NCBI RefSeq assembly: GCF_036227565.1
Contig: NZ_CP109460.1
Location: forward strand, 5,270,001 to 5,334,000
DNA: 64,000 nucleotides
Direction: 5' to 3'
DNA from: Streptomyces sp. NBC_01454
Lineage (GTDB): Bacteria; Actinomycetota; Actinomycetes; Streptomycetales; Streptomycetaceae
Below the pieces are notes generated by a model. That model was not told the origin of the DNA. It was given only the letters and a program-made list of their open reading frames with translations, and did no database searches. The translations under genes and the position numbers were made by a program. This document shows, in pieces, positions 25,603 through 33,827 of this stretch (position 1 is its first letter; the number at the start of each line of letters is the position of its first letter).

Positions 25603-25679
25603 TGGGGTGAGTAACGGGACTTGAACCCGCGACATCCTGGACCACAACCAGGTGCTCTACCAGCTGAGCTATACCCACC
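25603..25679 (-). tRNA. tRNA-His (anticodon GTG)
   Basis: Acceptor GTGGGTA pairs with TACTCAC; an extra G (-1) at 25679 faces discriminator C, the tRNA-His identity feature. The anticodon loop TTGTGGT gives GTG. CCA is encoded (25603-25605). The T loop is TTCAAGT. Confidence 0.97.
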
Positions 25680-25837
25680 ATGACCGGTGCTGTGTGGTTC
25701 TTTTTCCCCACCGGCTGAGAAAAAGTGTACAGGGTCCCGCGGGGTGCTCGCGCCCAGGTTTCCGGTCCCGGGACCGAGGGCGTGTCGTGCGGGTCACGGT
25801 GGACCCGCAAAGATCCACACGACACGCACCCCGCGGC

Positions 25838-26458
25838 TCACTGCGATGCGGACTGCGGCTCAGCAGGAAGGACGTGCTTGGCGGCGATCGCCTTCGCGGT
25901 GTCCGAGTCGGGCCCGGGCTGCGGGACGAAGACCGCCTCGCGGTAGTAGCGCAGTTCCGCGATGGATTCGCGGATGTCCGCCAGCGCCCGGTGGTTTCCG
26001 TTCTTGTCCGGACTGTTGAAGTACGCCCGCGGGAACCAGCGCCGGGCCAGTTCCTTCACGGACGAGACGTCGACGATCCGGTAGTGCAGATAGCTTTCCA
26101 GCGTCGGCATGTCGCGCAGCAGGAAGCCGCGGTCGGTACCGACGGAGTTGCCGCACAGCGGCGCCTTCCCCAGCTCCGGCACATGCTGCTTGATGTACGC
26201 AAGCACCTGCGCCTCGGCCGCTTCCAGCGTGGTCCCGCCGTCCAGCTCCTCCAGCAGCCCGGAGGCGGTGTGCATCTGGCGCACCACCTCCGGCATGGTG
26301 CCGAGCGACTCGGCGGGGGGGCGGATCACCACATCCACCCCGTCGCCCAGCACATTCAGCTCCGAGTCGGTGACCAGCGCGGCCACCTCGATGAGCGCGT
26401 CATTCGCCAGCGAGAGTCCGGTCATCTCGCAGTCGATCCACACCATGCGATCGTTCAT
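25838..26458 (-). CDS. orn: oligoribonuclease
   Basis: 206 aa from ATG 26458, only 5 bp after the adpA stop. DEDD exonuclease motifs: WIDCEMTGL (Exo I), CGNSVGTDRGFL (Exo II) and HRALADIRESIAELRYYR (Exo III, DEDDh). Orn degrades 2-5 nt RNAs and pGpG, the product of c-di-GMP breakdown, so it also completes c-di-GMP turnover. In Streptomyces the gene (ornA) lies next to adpA and is needed for normal growth and aerial mycelium (established knowledge). The window also encodes a GGDEF-EAL protein at its left end. Confidence 0.97.
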   Translation of the reverse strand: MNDRMVWIDCEMTGLSLANDALIEVAALVTDSELNVLGDGVDVVIRPPAESLGTMPEVVRQMHTASGLLEELDGGTTLEAAEAQVLAYIKQHVPELGKAPLCGNSVGTDRGFLLRDMPTLESYLHYRIVDVSSVKELARRWFPRAYFNSPDKNGNHRALADIRESIAELRYYREAVFVPQPGPDSDTAKAIAAKHVLPAEPQSASQ

Positions 26459-26463
26459 ACATC

Positions 26464-27750
26464 TCACCCTACGGGGCGCTCGCGCTGTCCGGGCAGCACG
26501 GGGCGTGCCGGTCCTCGCCCGACCGCGGCCTCCGCCAGCCGGGAGGCATAGCCGTCCGGCTGCGGTTTGCCCGCTTCGCCCGCTTCCGCGGTCGCCAGCC
26601 CGTGGCCGGCCAGCGCGGCGGCGGCGAACCGCTCCGGGCCGCCCGCACCCAGCGCCGCCCGCTCGCGCTCCGGCCGCTCGGCACGGTCGGCCCGCTCCGG
26701 CCTGAGCGCGGGTTCGGGTGCCCCGTGCGGCCGGCGCGCGCGGTAGGCCGCACGGTAGGCCGCGGGTGAGGCTCCCAGCTGCCGCCGGAAATGTCCGCGC
26801 AGCGCCACCGGTGAGCGGAAGCCGCAGCGGCCCGCGACCTCGTCCACCGAGTAGTCGGAGGTCTCCAGCAGCCGCTGGGCCTGCAGGACCCGCTGGGTGA
26901 TCAGCCACTGGAGCGGAGCGCTTCCCGTCAGCGAGCGGAAGCGCCGGTCGAAGGTGCGCCGGCTCATGTAGGCGCGCGCGGCGAGCGTCTCCACGTCGAA
27001 CTGCTCGTGGAGGTGCTCCAGCGCCCAGGCGACGACCTCGGCGAGCGGGTCGGCGCCGATCTCTTCAGGTAATGACCTGTCGAGGTAGCGCTGGTGCCCC
27101 ATGTCGGACGCGGTCCGGCGGGGCGGCACGACGAGCCGGCGGGCCAGCGCGTTCGCGGCGTCCGCGCCGTGGTCGGTGCGCACGATGTGCAGGCACAGGT
27201 CGATGCCGGCCGCCGTTCCCGCGGAGGTGAGCACATCGCCGTCGTCGACGAAGAGCTCGCGGGGGTCCACATGGACGGACGGATAACGCTTGGCGAGCGT
27301 CGGCGCGTACATCCAGTGGGTCGTGGCCGGCCGGCCGTCGAGGAGTCCGGCCGCGGCGAGGACGAACGCCCCCGTGCACAGCCCGACGATTCTGGCCCCT
27401 TCTTCATGCGCGCGGCGCAGCGCGTCGAGCGCGGCGGGCGGCGGGGCCTGGGTGATGGAACGCCAGGCCGGTACGACGACCGTCCCGGCACGGGAGATCG
27501 CCTCCAGCCCGTAGGGGGCCGATAGTTCGAGCCCCCCGGTCGTGCGCAAAGGCGCATCTTCGCCCGCGCACACAAGTAGCCGGTACCGCGGGACGCCTGC
27601 GTCCTGGCGGTCGATGCCGAAGACCGAGAGCGGAATGGAGCTCTCGAAAATGGGGCCGCCGCTGAAGAGGAGCACCGCGACTATTTCGCGGCGTCGTCGG
27701 GCGGCGAGCTTGCGTGCGGCATCTGGTACGGCAGCGGAGTCCTGGCTCAT
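26464..27750 (-). CDS. adpA: AraC-family pleiotropic developmental regulator AdpA
   Basis: 428 aa from ATG 27750 (MSQDSAAVPD). The N-terminal ThiJ/PfpI/DJ-1-like dimerisation domain (IVAVLLFSGGPIFESSIPLS; GLCTGAFVLAAAGLLDGRP) is followed by a double helix-turn-helix (ETLAARAYMSRRTFDRRFRS; VDEVAGRCGFRSPVALRGHF), near-identical to the S. griseus protein as remembered. Leu227 in DRSLPEE is encoded by TTA (27070-27072), between the two domains as in other Streptomyces, so translation needs bldA tRNA. It activates hundreds of genes for morphogenesis and secondary metabolism. A long Ala/Glu-rich tail (residues about 320-428) is variable. Next gene on the strand is orn. Confidence 0.98.
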   Translation of the reverse strand: MSQDSAAVPDAARKLAARRRREIVAVLLFSGGPIFESSIPLSVFGIDRQDAGVPRYRLLVCAGEDAPLRTTGGLELSAPYGLEAISRAGTVVVPAWRSITQAPPPAALDALRRAHEEGARIVGLCTGAFVLAAAGLLDGRPATTHWMYAPTLAKRYPSVHVDPRELFVDDGDVLTSAGTAAGIDLCLHIVRTDHGADAANALARRLVVPPRRTASDMGHQRYLDRSLPEEIGADPLAEVVAWALEHLHEQFDVETLAARAYMSRRTFDRRFRSLTGSAPLQWLITQRVLQAQRLLETSDYSVDEVAGRCGFRSPVALRGHFRRQLGASPAAYRAAYRARRPHGAPEPALRPERADRAERPERERAALGAGGPERFAAAALAGHGLATAEAGEAGKPQPDGYASRLAEAAVGRGPARPVLPGQRERPVG

Positions 27751-28099
27751 GGCACTTAAGCCCCCCTCGGTCGTCTCGCCCTCTCGGTCCTGCACAGTTC
27801 CCCCGCCGTCACTACCAAGATCGAATCTACTGTGTTCCGTGAGGATGGAGTGCCAAGTTCACCACCCGCTGGTATGTCGATATGGCAACTTGGCGCGAAG
27901 CATTCGATCACGAAGCGTTCCACTCGTCGGGCCTACATGGGAAGTACGCGTCTCGGCTCTGCCCGTTCGCAGTAGGGCACAACCATGCCGAGCGGTCCTT
28001 TCCTCCCTGCTCACACCCGGGTTGAGGGGGGCTCAGGGGAAGGTATGGACCTCGGCCGGAAGTTGGCTGAAAACGGTCGCGCGCGCACTTGCGGCGGCC
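27751..28099. promoter_or_regulatory. adpA upstream region
   Basis: 349 bp of lower GC without a supported gene; the adpA promoter should lie here on the minus strand. It contains the inverted repeat described at 27850-27896. No ArpA-type palindrome was identified with confidence. Confidence 0.5.
27850..27896. promoter_or_regulatory. inverted repeat, candidate AdpA autoregulatory site
   Basis: GTGCCAAGTT (27850-27859) and AACTTGGCGC (27887-27896) form inverted 10-nt arms with 9 of 10 matching. Each contains a TGGC core; TGGCGCGAAG at 27891-27900 matches the AdpA consensus TGGCSNGWWY in all but the last base. The pair lies about 100-145 bp before the adpA start. Confidence 0.4.
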
Positions 28100-28405
28100 T
28101 CAATTGACCGGCGTACGCCCTCCGGAATGCCGCCCGCCGCTGTGCGCTGCCGGGCCCGGACGTCCCGTTCTGTCCCGGTGTCGTCCGAAGTCGCGCACCC
28201 GGACCCGCGCCGCGGTCCGTTCGGATTGCCGCAAGAGTGCGCGACAGACGCAGGTCACCGCGCCCAGACCGGCGGCGGCGCCGGCCGCGCCGGTCCAGGA
28301 GGCACCGCTGAGGATCAGTACGAAGGGCACCAGGGCGCAGCTGAAGGCGCCCCAGCGCACCACATCGCTCACCGGGTCGGGTGATCTGTCGGACGGCAAC
28401 GGCAC
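28100..28405 (-). CDS. small membrane protein of unknown function
   Basis: 101 aa from GTG 28405 with GGGGAG upstream. Two hydrophobic segments (WGAFSCALVPFVLILSGASW and AAGAAAGLGAVTCVCRALL) followed by a basic tail (RQSERTAARVRVRDFGRHRD). Such proteins with a short acidic start (DRSPDPVSDVV) are common small Streptomyces membrane proteins. Transcribed in the same direction as adpA but 349 bp upstream of it. No function is inferred. Confidence 0.65.
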   Translation of the reverse strand: MPLPSDRSPDPVSDVVRWGAFSCALVPFVLILSGASWTGAAGAAAGLGAVTCVCRALLRQSERTAARVRVRDFGRHRDRTGRPGPAAHSGGRHSGGRTPVN

Positions 28406-28771
28406 CGTGTGCTCCCCTCGGACGGGCTGCTGGATACAACGCCGCCGGCGATCATGGGTCACCGTCAGAGGGTACGTACGGGGGCAGGCCGGGGCATTGC
28501 CATCCGCGCCACGCTCCGGCATGCTCCGGGGAACGTTCGAGGCCCCACCCGGCTCGCGCGGGCGCTCCGCGTCCCCGGTGTGCTCTGGGCAGCGGGGGAG
28601 TGGCGCCGTACTCTTGGGGTATCGGGTTGGGAAGATGATTCCCAGTCGTGTTGTTCCTCTTTGAACTATGGCTCCCGGTCCTCGATCGGGCCAGCTCAGT
28701 CAACTGCCGGATCAAGTCAATCGCCGTCCCCGTTCGCCCCTCCGCAAGAGGATGCCCTCGCCGAGACATCA
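28406..28771. promoter_or_regulatory. divergent region upstream of stress protein gene
   Basis: 366 bp without a supported gene. From 28600 to 28680 the composition drops in GC. An inverted repeat TGGGAA-gatga-TTCCCA (28628-28644) could be an operator for the universal stress protein gene, but its owner is unknown. Confidence 0.3.
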
Positions 28772-29293
28772 ATGGCCGGTCACGAAATCCCCGAACCCGC
28801 GGACCGCAAGCAGGTCGCCGATCCGATGGCGGACCTCGAAGCGGCGGAACAGACACGCCACTCCTGCGACCCCGCCTTCCGCCACGGCGTCGTGGTCGGC
28901 TTCGACGGCTCCATGTCGAGCGAGCGGGCGTTGGCGTATGCAATCGGTATGGCCCGGCGCCTCGGCTCCGGGTTGATCATCGTCCATGTGGCCAACCGGC
29001 TGCCGACGACCGTCTGGGCGGGCTGTGAGCCCCCGGTCTTCGTGGATGTGCCGGATCACCGCACCGAGGTCCTCGGCCTGGAGCTGGCCTGCGCCGACCA
29101 TCTCGCCGAGGTCCCCTGGATCCTCGTCGAGCGCGGCGGTGACATCTGTCACGAGCTGGAGGAGGTCGGCCAGGAGTACGAGGCCGACGCGATCGTGGTC
29201 GGCTCCACGCACGGTCTGGTCGGCCGGATCTTCGGCTCGGTCGCCGGACGGCTGGCCCGCCGGGCCCGGCGCCCGGTCATCGTGATTCCCTGA
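28772..29293 (+). CDS. universal stress protein family protein
   Basis: 173 aa from ATG 28772. After a ~35-residue polar leader comes the UspA fold: HGVVVGFDGSMSSERALAYA, LGSGLIIVHVANRLP and at the end ADAIVVGSTHGLVGRIFGSV with RRPVIVIP, keeping the G-x2-G-x9-G(S) ATP-binding signature. It is a one-domain USP, cytoplasmic. Monocistronic; downstream is a ~430 bp spacer before the glmS terminator. A role in stress or stationary phase is family knowledge; the ligand could be ATP. Confidence 0.88.
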   Translation: MAGHEIPEPADRKQVADPMADLEAAEQTRHSCDPAFRHGVVVGFDGSMSSERALAYAIGMARRLGSGLIIVHVANRLPTTVWAGCEPPVFVDVPDHRTEVLGLELACADHLAEVPWILVERGGDICHELEEVGQEYEADAIVVGSTHGLVGRIFGSVAGRLARRARRPVIVIP

Positions 29294-29722
29294 CGCAGCC
29301 CTGACATGCCCCTGGCGCCTCCCTGAAGCGGGTGCGGGCCCAGTGCCCGCGGCCGCTCGGGTCGTCGCCCGACTCTCCTTCGTGTGCACACAGTTGAGGG
29401 GGCGCCATGAGGATTGTGCGCAGGCGCATTTCCCTGGCTCGCCGAGGTGGATTGTGCGCTTGTGACGGGTAGAAAACGGTCACGTGAGCGCGCCGCGACA
29501 CGGGCCCGGCGGCCGCGCACACGCCAACTGCGCGCTGCTGTCCGGGAGGTGACGGATCCCGGAACGGCGGCATCCTGCCGGCGCATGGGCGACGCCGGCA
29601 CAGGGGAGGCGGCGGCTCCGTGCGTCCGGTGGCACGCACGGAGCCGCTGCCTTTTGCGCCTGAGCCGGCGCCGCTTTCGCGGACGGGGTTGCTCGCCGTG
29701 GGGGTGCTCAATTGTCGCTTCT
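29294..29722. other. intergenic region with a possible 21-codon leader ORF
   Basis: About 430 bp with no standard gene. A mini-ORF from ATG 29407 to TAG 29472 (starting MRIVRRRISLARRGG and ending LCACDG) follows GAGGGGG, a usable ribosome site. It has no plus-strand gene downstream, so it could be an orphan attenuator-like leader or chance. Open frames covering the whole stretch on either strand lack codon support. Confidence 0.25.
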
Positions 29723-29766
29723 GTGGAGCGGGGTGGAGCGGGGTGGACCACTCCACTCCGCTCCAC
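29723..29766. terminator. hairpin, likely glmS terminator
   Basis: 16-nt arms (29723-29738 and 29751-29766, one mismatch) with a 12-nt loop, about 33 bp beyond the minus-strand glmS stop. Made of repeated GTGGAG units. Confidence 0.6.
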
Positions 29767-29798
29767 GGTTACCGACGGCGAGACCCCCGGGGGCCGGA

Positions 29799-31628
29799 CT
29801 ATTCCACCGTGACGGACTTGGCCAGGTTGCGGGGCTTGTCGATGTCGCGGCCGAGGGCCAAGGCCGTGTGGTAGGCGAGCAGTTGGAGCGGGATGCCCAT
29901 GAGGATCGGGTCCAGCTCGGGCTCGTTCTTCGGGACGACGATGGTGTGGTCGGCCTTCTCCTGCTCCTGGTGCGCGACGGCCAGGATGCGGCCGCTGCGG
30001 GCCTTGATCTCCTCCAGCGCGGCGCGGTTCTTCTCCAGCAGATCGTCGTCGGGGACGATCGCGACGGTCGGCATCGCGGGCTCGATGAGGGCCAGCGGGC
30101 CGTGCTTGAGCTCCGAGGCCGGGTAGGCCTCCGCGTGGATGTAGGAGACCTCCTTGAGCTTCAGGGACGCCTCACGGGCCACTGGGTAGCCGCGCACCCG
30201 GCCGATGAACATCATCGACTTGGCGTCCGCGTAGGAGGCCGACAGCTTCTTGATCTCTTCCTCGCCCTTGAGGATCTCGTCGATCTGGCCGGGCAGCTTG
30301 CGCAGGCCGTCGATGATCCGCTTGCCGTCCGCGACCGAGAGGTCACGGATCCGGCCCAGGTGCAGGGCGAGCAGCGCGAAGGAGACCACCATGTTGGTGA
30401 AGCACTTGGTGGAGACCACGCAGACCTCGGGGCCGGCGTGCACGTAGATGCCGCCGTCGGTCTCCCGGGCGATCGCCGAGCCGACCACGTTCACCAGGCC
30501 CAGCACCCGCGCGCCCTTGCGCTTGAGCTCCTGGACGGCCGCCAGCACGTCGTAGGTCTCACCGGACTGGGAGACCGCCACGTACAGCGTGTCGGGGTCC
30601 ACGACCGGGTCGCGGTAGCGGAACTCGGAGGCCGGCTCGGCGTCCGAGGGGATCCGGGCCAGCTCCTCGATCATCTGGGCGCCGATCTGGCCCGCGTGGT
30701 ACGAGGTGCCGCAGCCCAGGATCTTCACCCGGCGCACCCCGCGCGCCTCACGGGCGTCGAGGTTCAGGCCGCCGAGGTGCACGGTGGAGAAACGGTCGTC
30801 GATCCGTCCGCGCAGCGCACGGTCCACCGCCTCCGCCTGCTCGGAGATCTCCTTGTGCATGTACGTGTCGTGGCCGCCCAGGTCGTACGACTCGGCCGCG
30901 TACTCGACGGTCTCCGGAGCGGACGTGGTCCGCGAGCCCTCGGTGGTGTACGTGCGGTAGTCGTCGGCCTTGAGAGTGGCCATCTCGCCGTCGTCGAGGG
31001 TGACGACCTGGCGGGTGTGCGAGACCAGCGCGGCGACGTCCGAGGAGACGAACATCTCGTGCTCGCCGATGCCGAGGACGACCGGGGAGCCGTTGCGGGC
31101 GACCACGATGCGGTCGGGGAAGTCGGCGTGCAGCACGGCGATGCCGTAGGTGCCCTCGATGTGCCGCAGTGCCTCGCGGACCCGCTCCTCCAGCTTCTCG
31201 GCCGTGGAGCGGCCGATCAGGTGGGCCAGCACCTCGGTGTCCGTCTCGGAGGCGAAGACGACGCCCTCGGCGGTCAGCCGGGCGCGCAGGTCCGAGGCGT
31301 TGTCGATGATGCCGTTGTGGACGACGGCGACCTTGCCCTCGGTGTCGAGGTGCGGGTGGGCGTTCTCATCGGTGGGGGCACCATGGGTGGCCCAGCGGGT
31401 GTGCGCGATGCCGGTGGAGCCCGCGAAGCGCTTCGGCAGCCGGGATTCCAGCTCCCGGACCCGGCCCTTGGCCTTGGCGGTCTTCAGGCCGCCCGCGGCC
31501 TTGCCGGTGCCCTTGGCGTGGATGGCGATGCCCGCCGAGTCGTAGCCGCGGTACTCCAGGCGCTGCAGGCCCTCCAGGAGCAGCGGAGCGACCTCACGTT
31601 TGCCGATGTAGCCGACGATCCCGCACAT
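29799..31628 (-). CDS. glmS: glutamine-fructose-6-phosphate aminotransferase (isomerizing)
   Basis: 609 aa, full length. Starts MCGIVGYIGKREVAPLLLEG with catalytic Cys2 (class II glutaminase); HTRWATHGAPTDENAHPH and HNGIIDNASDLR complete that domain. The isomerase half has two SIS domains (ILGCGTSYHAGQIGAQMIEE; SQSGETYDVLAAVQELK) and ends NLAKSVTVE as all GlmS do. It makes glucosamine-6-phosphate from fructose-6-phosphate and glutamine, the entry to cell-wall amino sugars. GGAGGG upstream of ATG 31628. The next gene upstream is a small conserved protein; the neighbouring hexosaminidase supplies the salvage route for the same metabolite. Confidence 0.98.
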   Translation of the reverse strand: MCGIVGYIGKREVAPLLLEGLQRLEYRGYDSAGIAIHAKGTGKAAGGLKTAKAKGRVRELESRLPKRFAGSTGIAHTRWATHGAPTDENAHPHLDTEGKVAVVHNGIIDNASDLRARLTAEGVVFASETDTEVLAHLIGRSTAEKLEERVREALRHIEGTYGIAVLHADFPDRIVVARNGSPVVLGIGEHEMFVSSDVAALVSHTRQVVTLDDGEMATLKADDYRTYTTEGSRTTSAPETVEYAAESYDLGGHDTYMHKEISEQAEAVDRALRGRIDDRFSTVHLGGLNLDAREARGVRRVKILGCGTSYHAGQIGAQMIEELARIPSDAEPASEFRYRDPVVDPDTLYVAVSQSGETYDVLAAVQELKRKGARVLGLVNVVGSAIARETDGGIYVHAGPEVCVVSTKCFTNMVVSFALLALHLGRIRDLSVADGKRIIDGLRKLPGQIDEILKGEEEIKKLSASYADAKSMMFIGRVRGYPVAREASLKLKEVSYIHAEAYPASELKHGPLALIEPAMPTVAIVPDDDLLEKNRAALEEIKARSGRILAVAHQEQEKADHTIVVPKNEPELDPILMGIPLQLLAYHTALALGRDIDKPRNLAKSVTVE

Positions 31629-31649
31629 ACAGTGACCCTCCGAGAAAAC

Positions 31650-31660
31650 GTTGTGACAAC
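31650..31660. promoter_or_regulatory. palindrome upstream of glmS
   Basis: GTTGTGACAAC is a perfect 5-1-5 palindrome about 22 bp upstream of the glmS start, in the 61-bp gap to the small upstream gene. Its binding protein is unknown; it could also be chance. Confidence 0.25.
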
Positions 31661-31689
31661 AGTGGTGCCCGGCGCCCGTGGCGGGGGCG

Positions 31690-31980
31690 TCAGCCGTAGA
31701 CGAGGCGGCGCAGCTGGCGGGCCGAGAGAGCGGGCGGGGTCACGGCGCGGTGCGGCAGCTCGTGGCGGATCCGCTCGAAGATCTCCTCGTTGCGCAGTCC
31801 CTGGGACTGCAGCTCCCGATGGCGGCGGCGGACGAACTCCTCCGTGGTCTCGTCGAAGTACGCCAGCACGTCCAGCACCACCCGGGCGGCCTCACCGCGC
31901 TGCAGCGGTGTGCTGCGCACCAGGTGGTCCACCAGGTCGTCGTGCGGCGCGTCAGCGCTGCGGTTACGGCGTTCGGGCAC
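31690..31980 (-). CDS. conserved small protein of actinobacteria
   Basis: 96 aa from GTG 31980 (VPERRNRSADAP). The sequence DDLVDHLVRSTPLQRGEAAR, VVLDVLAYFDETTEEFVRRR and ALSARQLRRLVYG is helical and charged, with no membrane segment. Such a protein is, from memory, conserved next to glmS in Streptomyces. The ribosome site is weak. It may be co-transcribed with glmS, 61 bp downstream. Function unknown. Confidence 0.7.
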   Translation of the reverse strand: MPERRNRSADAPHDDLVDHLVRSTPLQRGEAARVVLDVLAYFDETTEEFVRRRHRELQSQGLRNEEIFERIRHELPHRAVTPPALSARQLRRLVYG

Positions 31981-32060
31981 CCGTCGATATTGCGGGGCGG
32001 CGCGGAGAATCGCAAGAAATCTGCCCGCTATCGGGCACGTCGCCGGTTTGGCGGCCGGAA

Positions 32061-32076
32061 AGTGGTCTGGACCTTG
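32061..32076. promoter_or_regulatory. candidate DasR operator (dre site)
   Basis: AGTGGTCTGGACCTTG matches the GntR-type DasR consensus A(C/G)TGGTCTAGACCA(C/G)T at 12 of 16 positions, with the core GGTCTNGACC intact. It lies about 105 bp upstream of the hexosaminidase start. DasR represses chitin/GlcNAc genes and is relieved by amino-sugar phosphates (established in Streptomyces). Confidence 0.7.
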
Positions 32077-32125
32077 ACCGGATCGCAGGGTCACGGTACG
32101 CATGGTCACCGTTCGGTCGCTCCAT

Positions 32126-32161
32126 GCCATGTACGACGCCATGTACGACGCCATGCACGAC
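32126..32161. repeat. three 12-bp tandem repeats
   Basis: GCCATGTACGAC twice, then GCCATGCACGAC. The array ends 20 bp before the hexosaminidase start, in its 5' untranslated region. Origin unclear. Confidence 0.8.
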
Positions 32162-32181
32162 GTTCGCCGAAGGGATCGTCG

Positions 32182-33783
32182 ATGAGACGACGCAGACTGC
32201 TGTTCTCGCTGCTGCTGGTTGCCGCGGCGGGGCTGGGAACCGCCGCCGTACCGCCGCAGGGCGCCACCGGAGCCACCGCCCGGGCGGCCACCCCACTGGA
32301 CCGCGTGATCCCCGCCCCCGCGTCCGTGCACGGCGGCGGCGCGGCCGTCACCCTCGGCGCGCACACCCCCCTCCGCGTCCCGGGCGGCTCCGGCGAGGCC
32401 CGGCGGATCGCCGGCCATCTCGCCGGGCTGCTGCGGCCCGCCACCGGCTTCGCCTTCCCGGTGACCACCAAGAGCGGCCGGGACGGCATCGTGCTGCGGC
32501 TCGGCGGCAGCGGCACCGGGGGACTGGGCGCCGAGGGCTACCGCCTGACCTCCGGCGGCCGCACGGTCACCCTCAGCGCCGCCCGCCCGGCCGGGCTCTT
32601 CCACGCCGTCCAGACGCTGCGCCAGCTGCTGCCCCTGGACGGGCAGCGGGGCGCCCGCAGCGGGCCCTGGCGGATCGCCGGGGGCACCATCGCCGACTCC
32701 CCGCGCTACGCCTACCGCGGGGCGATGCTCGACGTCTCCCGGCACTTCTTCACCGTCGCGCAGGTCAAGCGCTATATCGACCAGCTCGCCATGTACAAGA
32801 TCAACAAGCTCCATCTGCACCTCTCCGACGACCAGGGCTGGCGGATCGCCCTCACGTCCTGGCCGCGGCTGGCGACCTACGGCGGCTCCACCCAGGTCGG
32901 CGGCGGCAAGGGCGGCTACTACACCAAGGACGACTACCGCGAGATCGTCCGCTACGCCGCCGACCGCTATCTGACCGTCGTCCCCGAGATCGACATGCCC
33001 GGCCACACCAATGCCGCGCTCGCCTCTTATGCCGAGCTCAACTGCAACGGCCAGGCCCCGCCGCTCTACACCGGCACCAACGTCGGCTTCAGCTCGCTGT
33101 GCGTGCCGAAGAAGGTGACCTACGACTTCGTGGACGACGTGATCCGCGAACTCGCGGCCCTGACACCCGGCCGCTCCCTCCACATCGGCGGCGACGAGGC
33201 GCACTCCACCAGCCACGCGGACTACGTCGCTTTCATGGACAAGGTGCAGCCGGTGGTCGCCAAATATGGCAAGACCGTGATCGGCTGGCACCAGCTGACC
33301 GGGGCGCACCCGGCCAAGGGCGCCGTCGCCCAGTACTGGGGCTATGACAAGACCGGCACGGCGGAGCGCACCCAGGTCGCCGACGCCGCCAGGAACGGCA
33401 CCCGCCTGATCCTCTCGCCGGCCGACCGCGCCTACCTCGACATGAAGTACGACAAGGACACGCCGCTGGGCCTGTCCTGGGCCGGCTATGTCGGCGTCCA
33501 GCGGTCCTACGACTGGGACCCGGGCCGCTATCTCGACGGGGCGCCCGCGGACTCCGTCCTCGGCGTCGAGGCGCCCCTGTGGTCCGAGACCCTCTCCACC
33601 TCCGCGCACATCGAGTACATGGCCTTCCCGCGGCTGCCCGGCATCGCGGAGCTGGGCTGGTCCCCGGCCGCTACCCACGACTGGAACGACTACAAGGTGC
33701 GCCTGGCCGCCCAGGGGCCGCGCTGGGACGCCCTGGGCATCCACTACTACCGTTCACCGGAGGTGCCCTGGCCCGCGCGGTGA
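32182..33783 (+). CDS. secreted beta-N-acetylhexosaminidase, GH20
   Basis: 533 aa from ATG 32182, AGGGA upstream. Signal peptide RRRRLLFSLLLVAAAGLG. An N-terminal GH20b domain (about 45-165) precedes the catalytic barrel, with LDVSRHFFTVAQVKRYIDQL, MYKINKLHLHLSDDQGWRI and HIGGDEAH, the Asp338-Glu339 catalytic pair. VPEIDMPGHTNAAL supports the family. It removes terminal GlcNAc from chitobiose and related chains outside the cell. The DasR-like site at 32061 and the amino-sugar genes around it place it in the chitin/GlcNAc regulon. A 26-bp perfect palindrome follows the stop. Confidence 0.95.
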   Translation: MRRRRLLFSLLLVAAAGLGTAAVPPQGATGATARAATPLDRVIPAPASVHGGGAAVTLGAHTPLRVPGGSGEARRIAGHLAGLLRPATGFAFPVTTKSGRDGIVLRLGGSGTGGLGAEGYRLTSGGRTVTLSAARPAGLFHAVQTLRQLLPLDGQRGARSGPWRIAGGTIADSPRYAYRGAMLDVSRHFFTVAQVKRYIDQLAMYKINKLHLHLSDDQGWRIALTSWPRLATYGGSTQVGGGKGGYYTKDDYREIVRYAADRYLTVVPEIDMPGHTNAALASYAELNCNGQAPPLYTGTNVGFSSLCVPKKVTYDFVDDVIRELAALTPGRSLHIGGDEAHSTSHADYVAFMDKVQPVVAKYGKTVIGWHQLTGAHPAKGAVAQYWGYDKTGTAERTQVADAARNGTRLILSPADRAYLDMKYDKDTPLGLSWAGYVGVQRSYDWDPGRYLDGAPADSVLGVEAPLWSETLSTSAHIEYMAFPRLPGIAELGWSPAATHDWNDYKVRLAAQGPRWDALGIHYYRSPEVPWPAR

Positions 33784-33794
33784 GCGGGTGAGCC

Positions 33795-33820
33795 GGCCGG
33801 GCGTCCGCGGACGCCCGGCC
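33795..33820. terminator. bidirectional terminator
   Basis: Perfect 26-bp palindrome (13-bp arms), 12 bp after the hexosaminidase stop and 8 bp before the stop of the convergent acyl-CoA dehydrogenase. Confidence 0.85.
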
Positions 33821-33827
33821 CCCGCCG

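Noticed and set aside
29277..29766. Minus-strand frames across the stress protein-glmS gap
   Set aside because: They overlap the USP gene in antisense and include the terminator hairpin; composition is Arg/Ser/Pro-rich without motifs.
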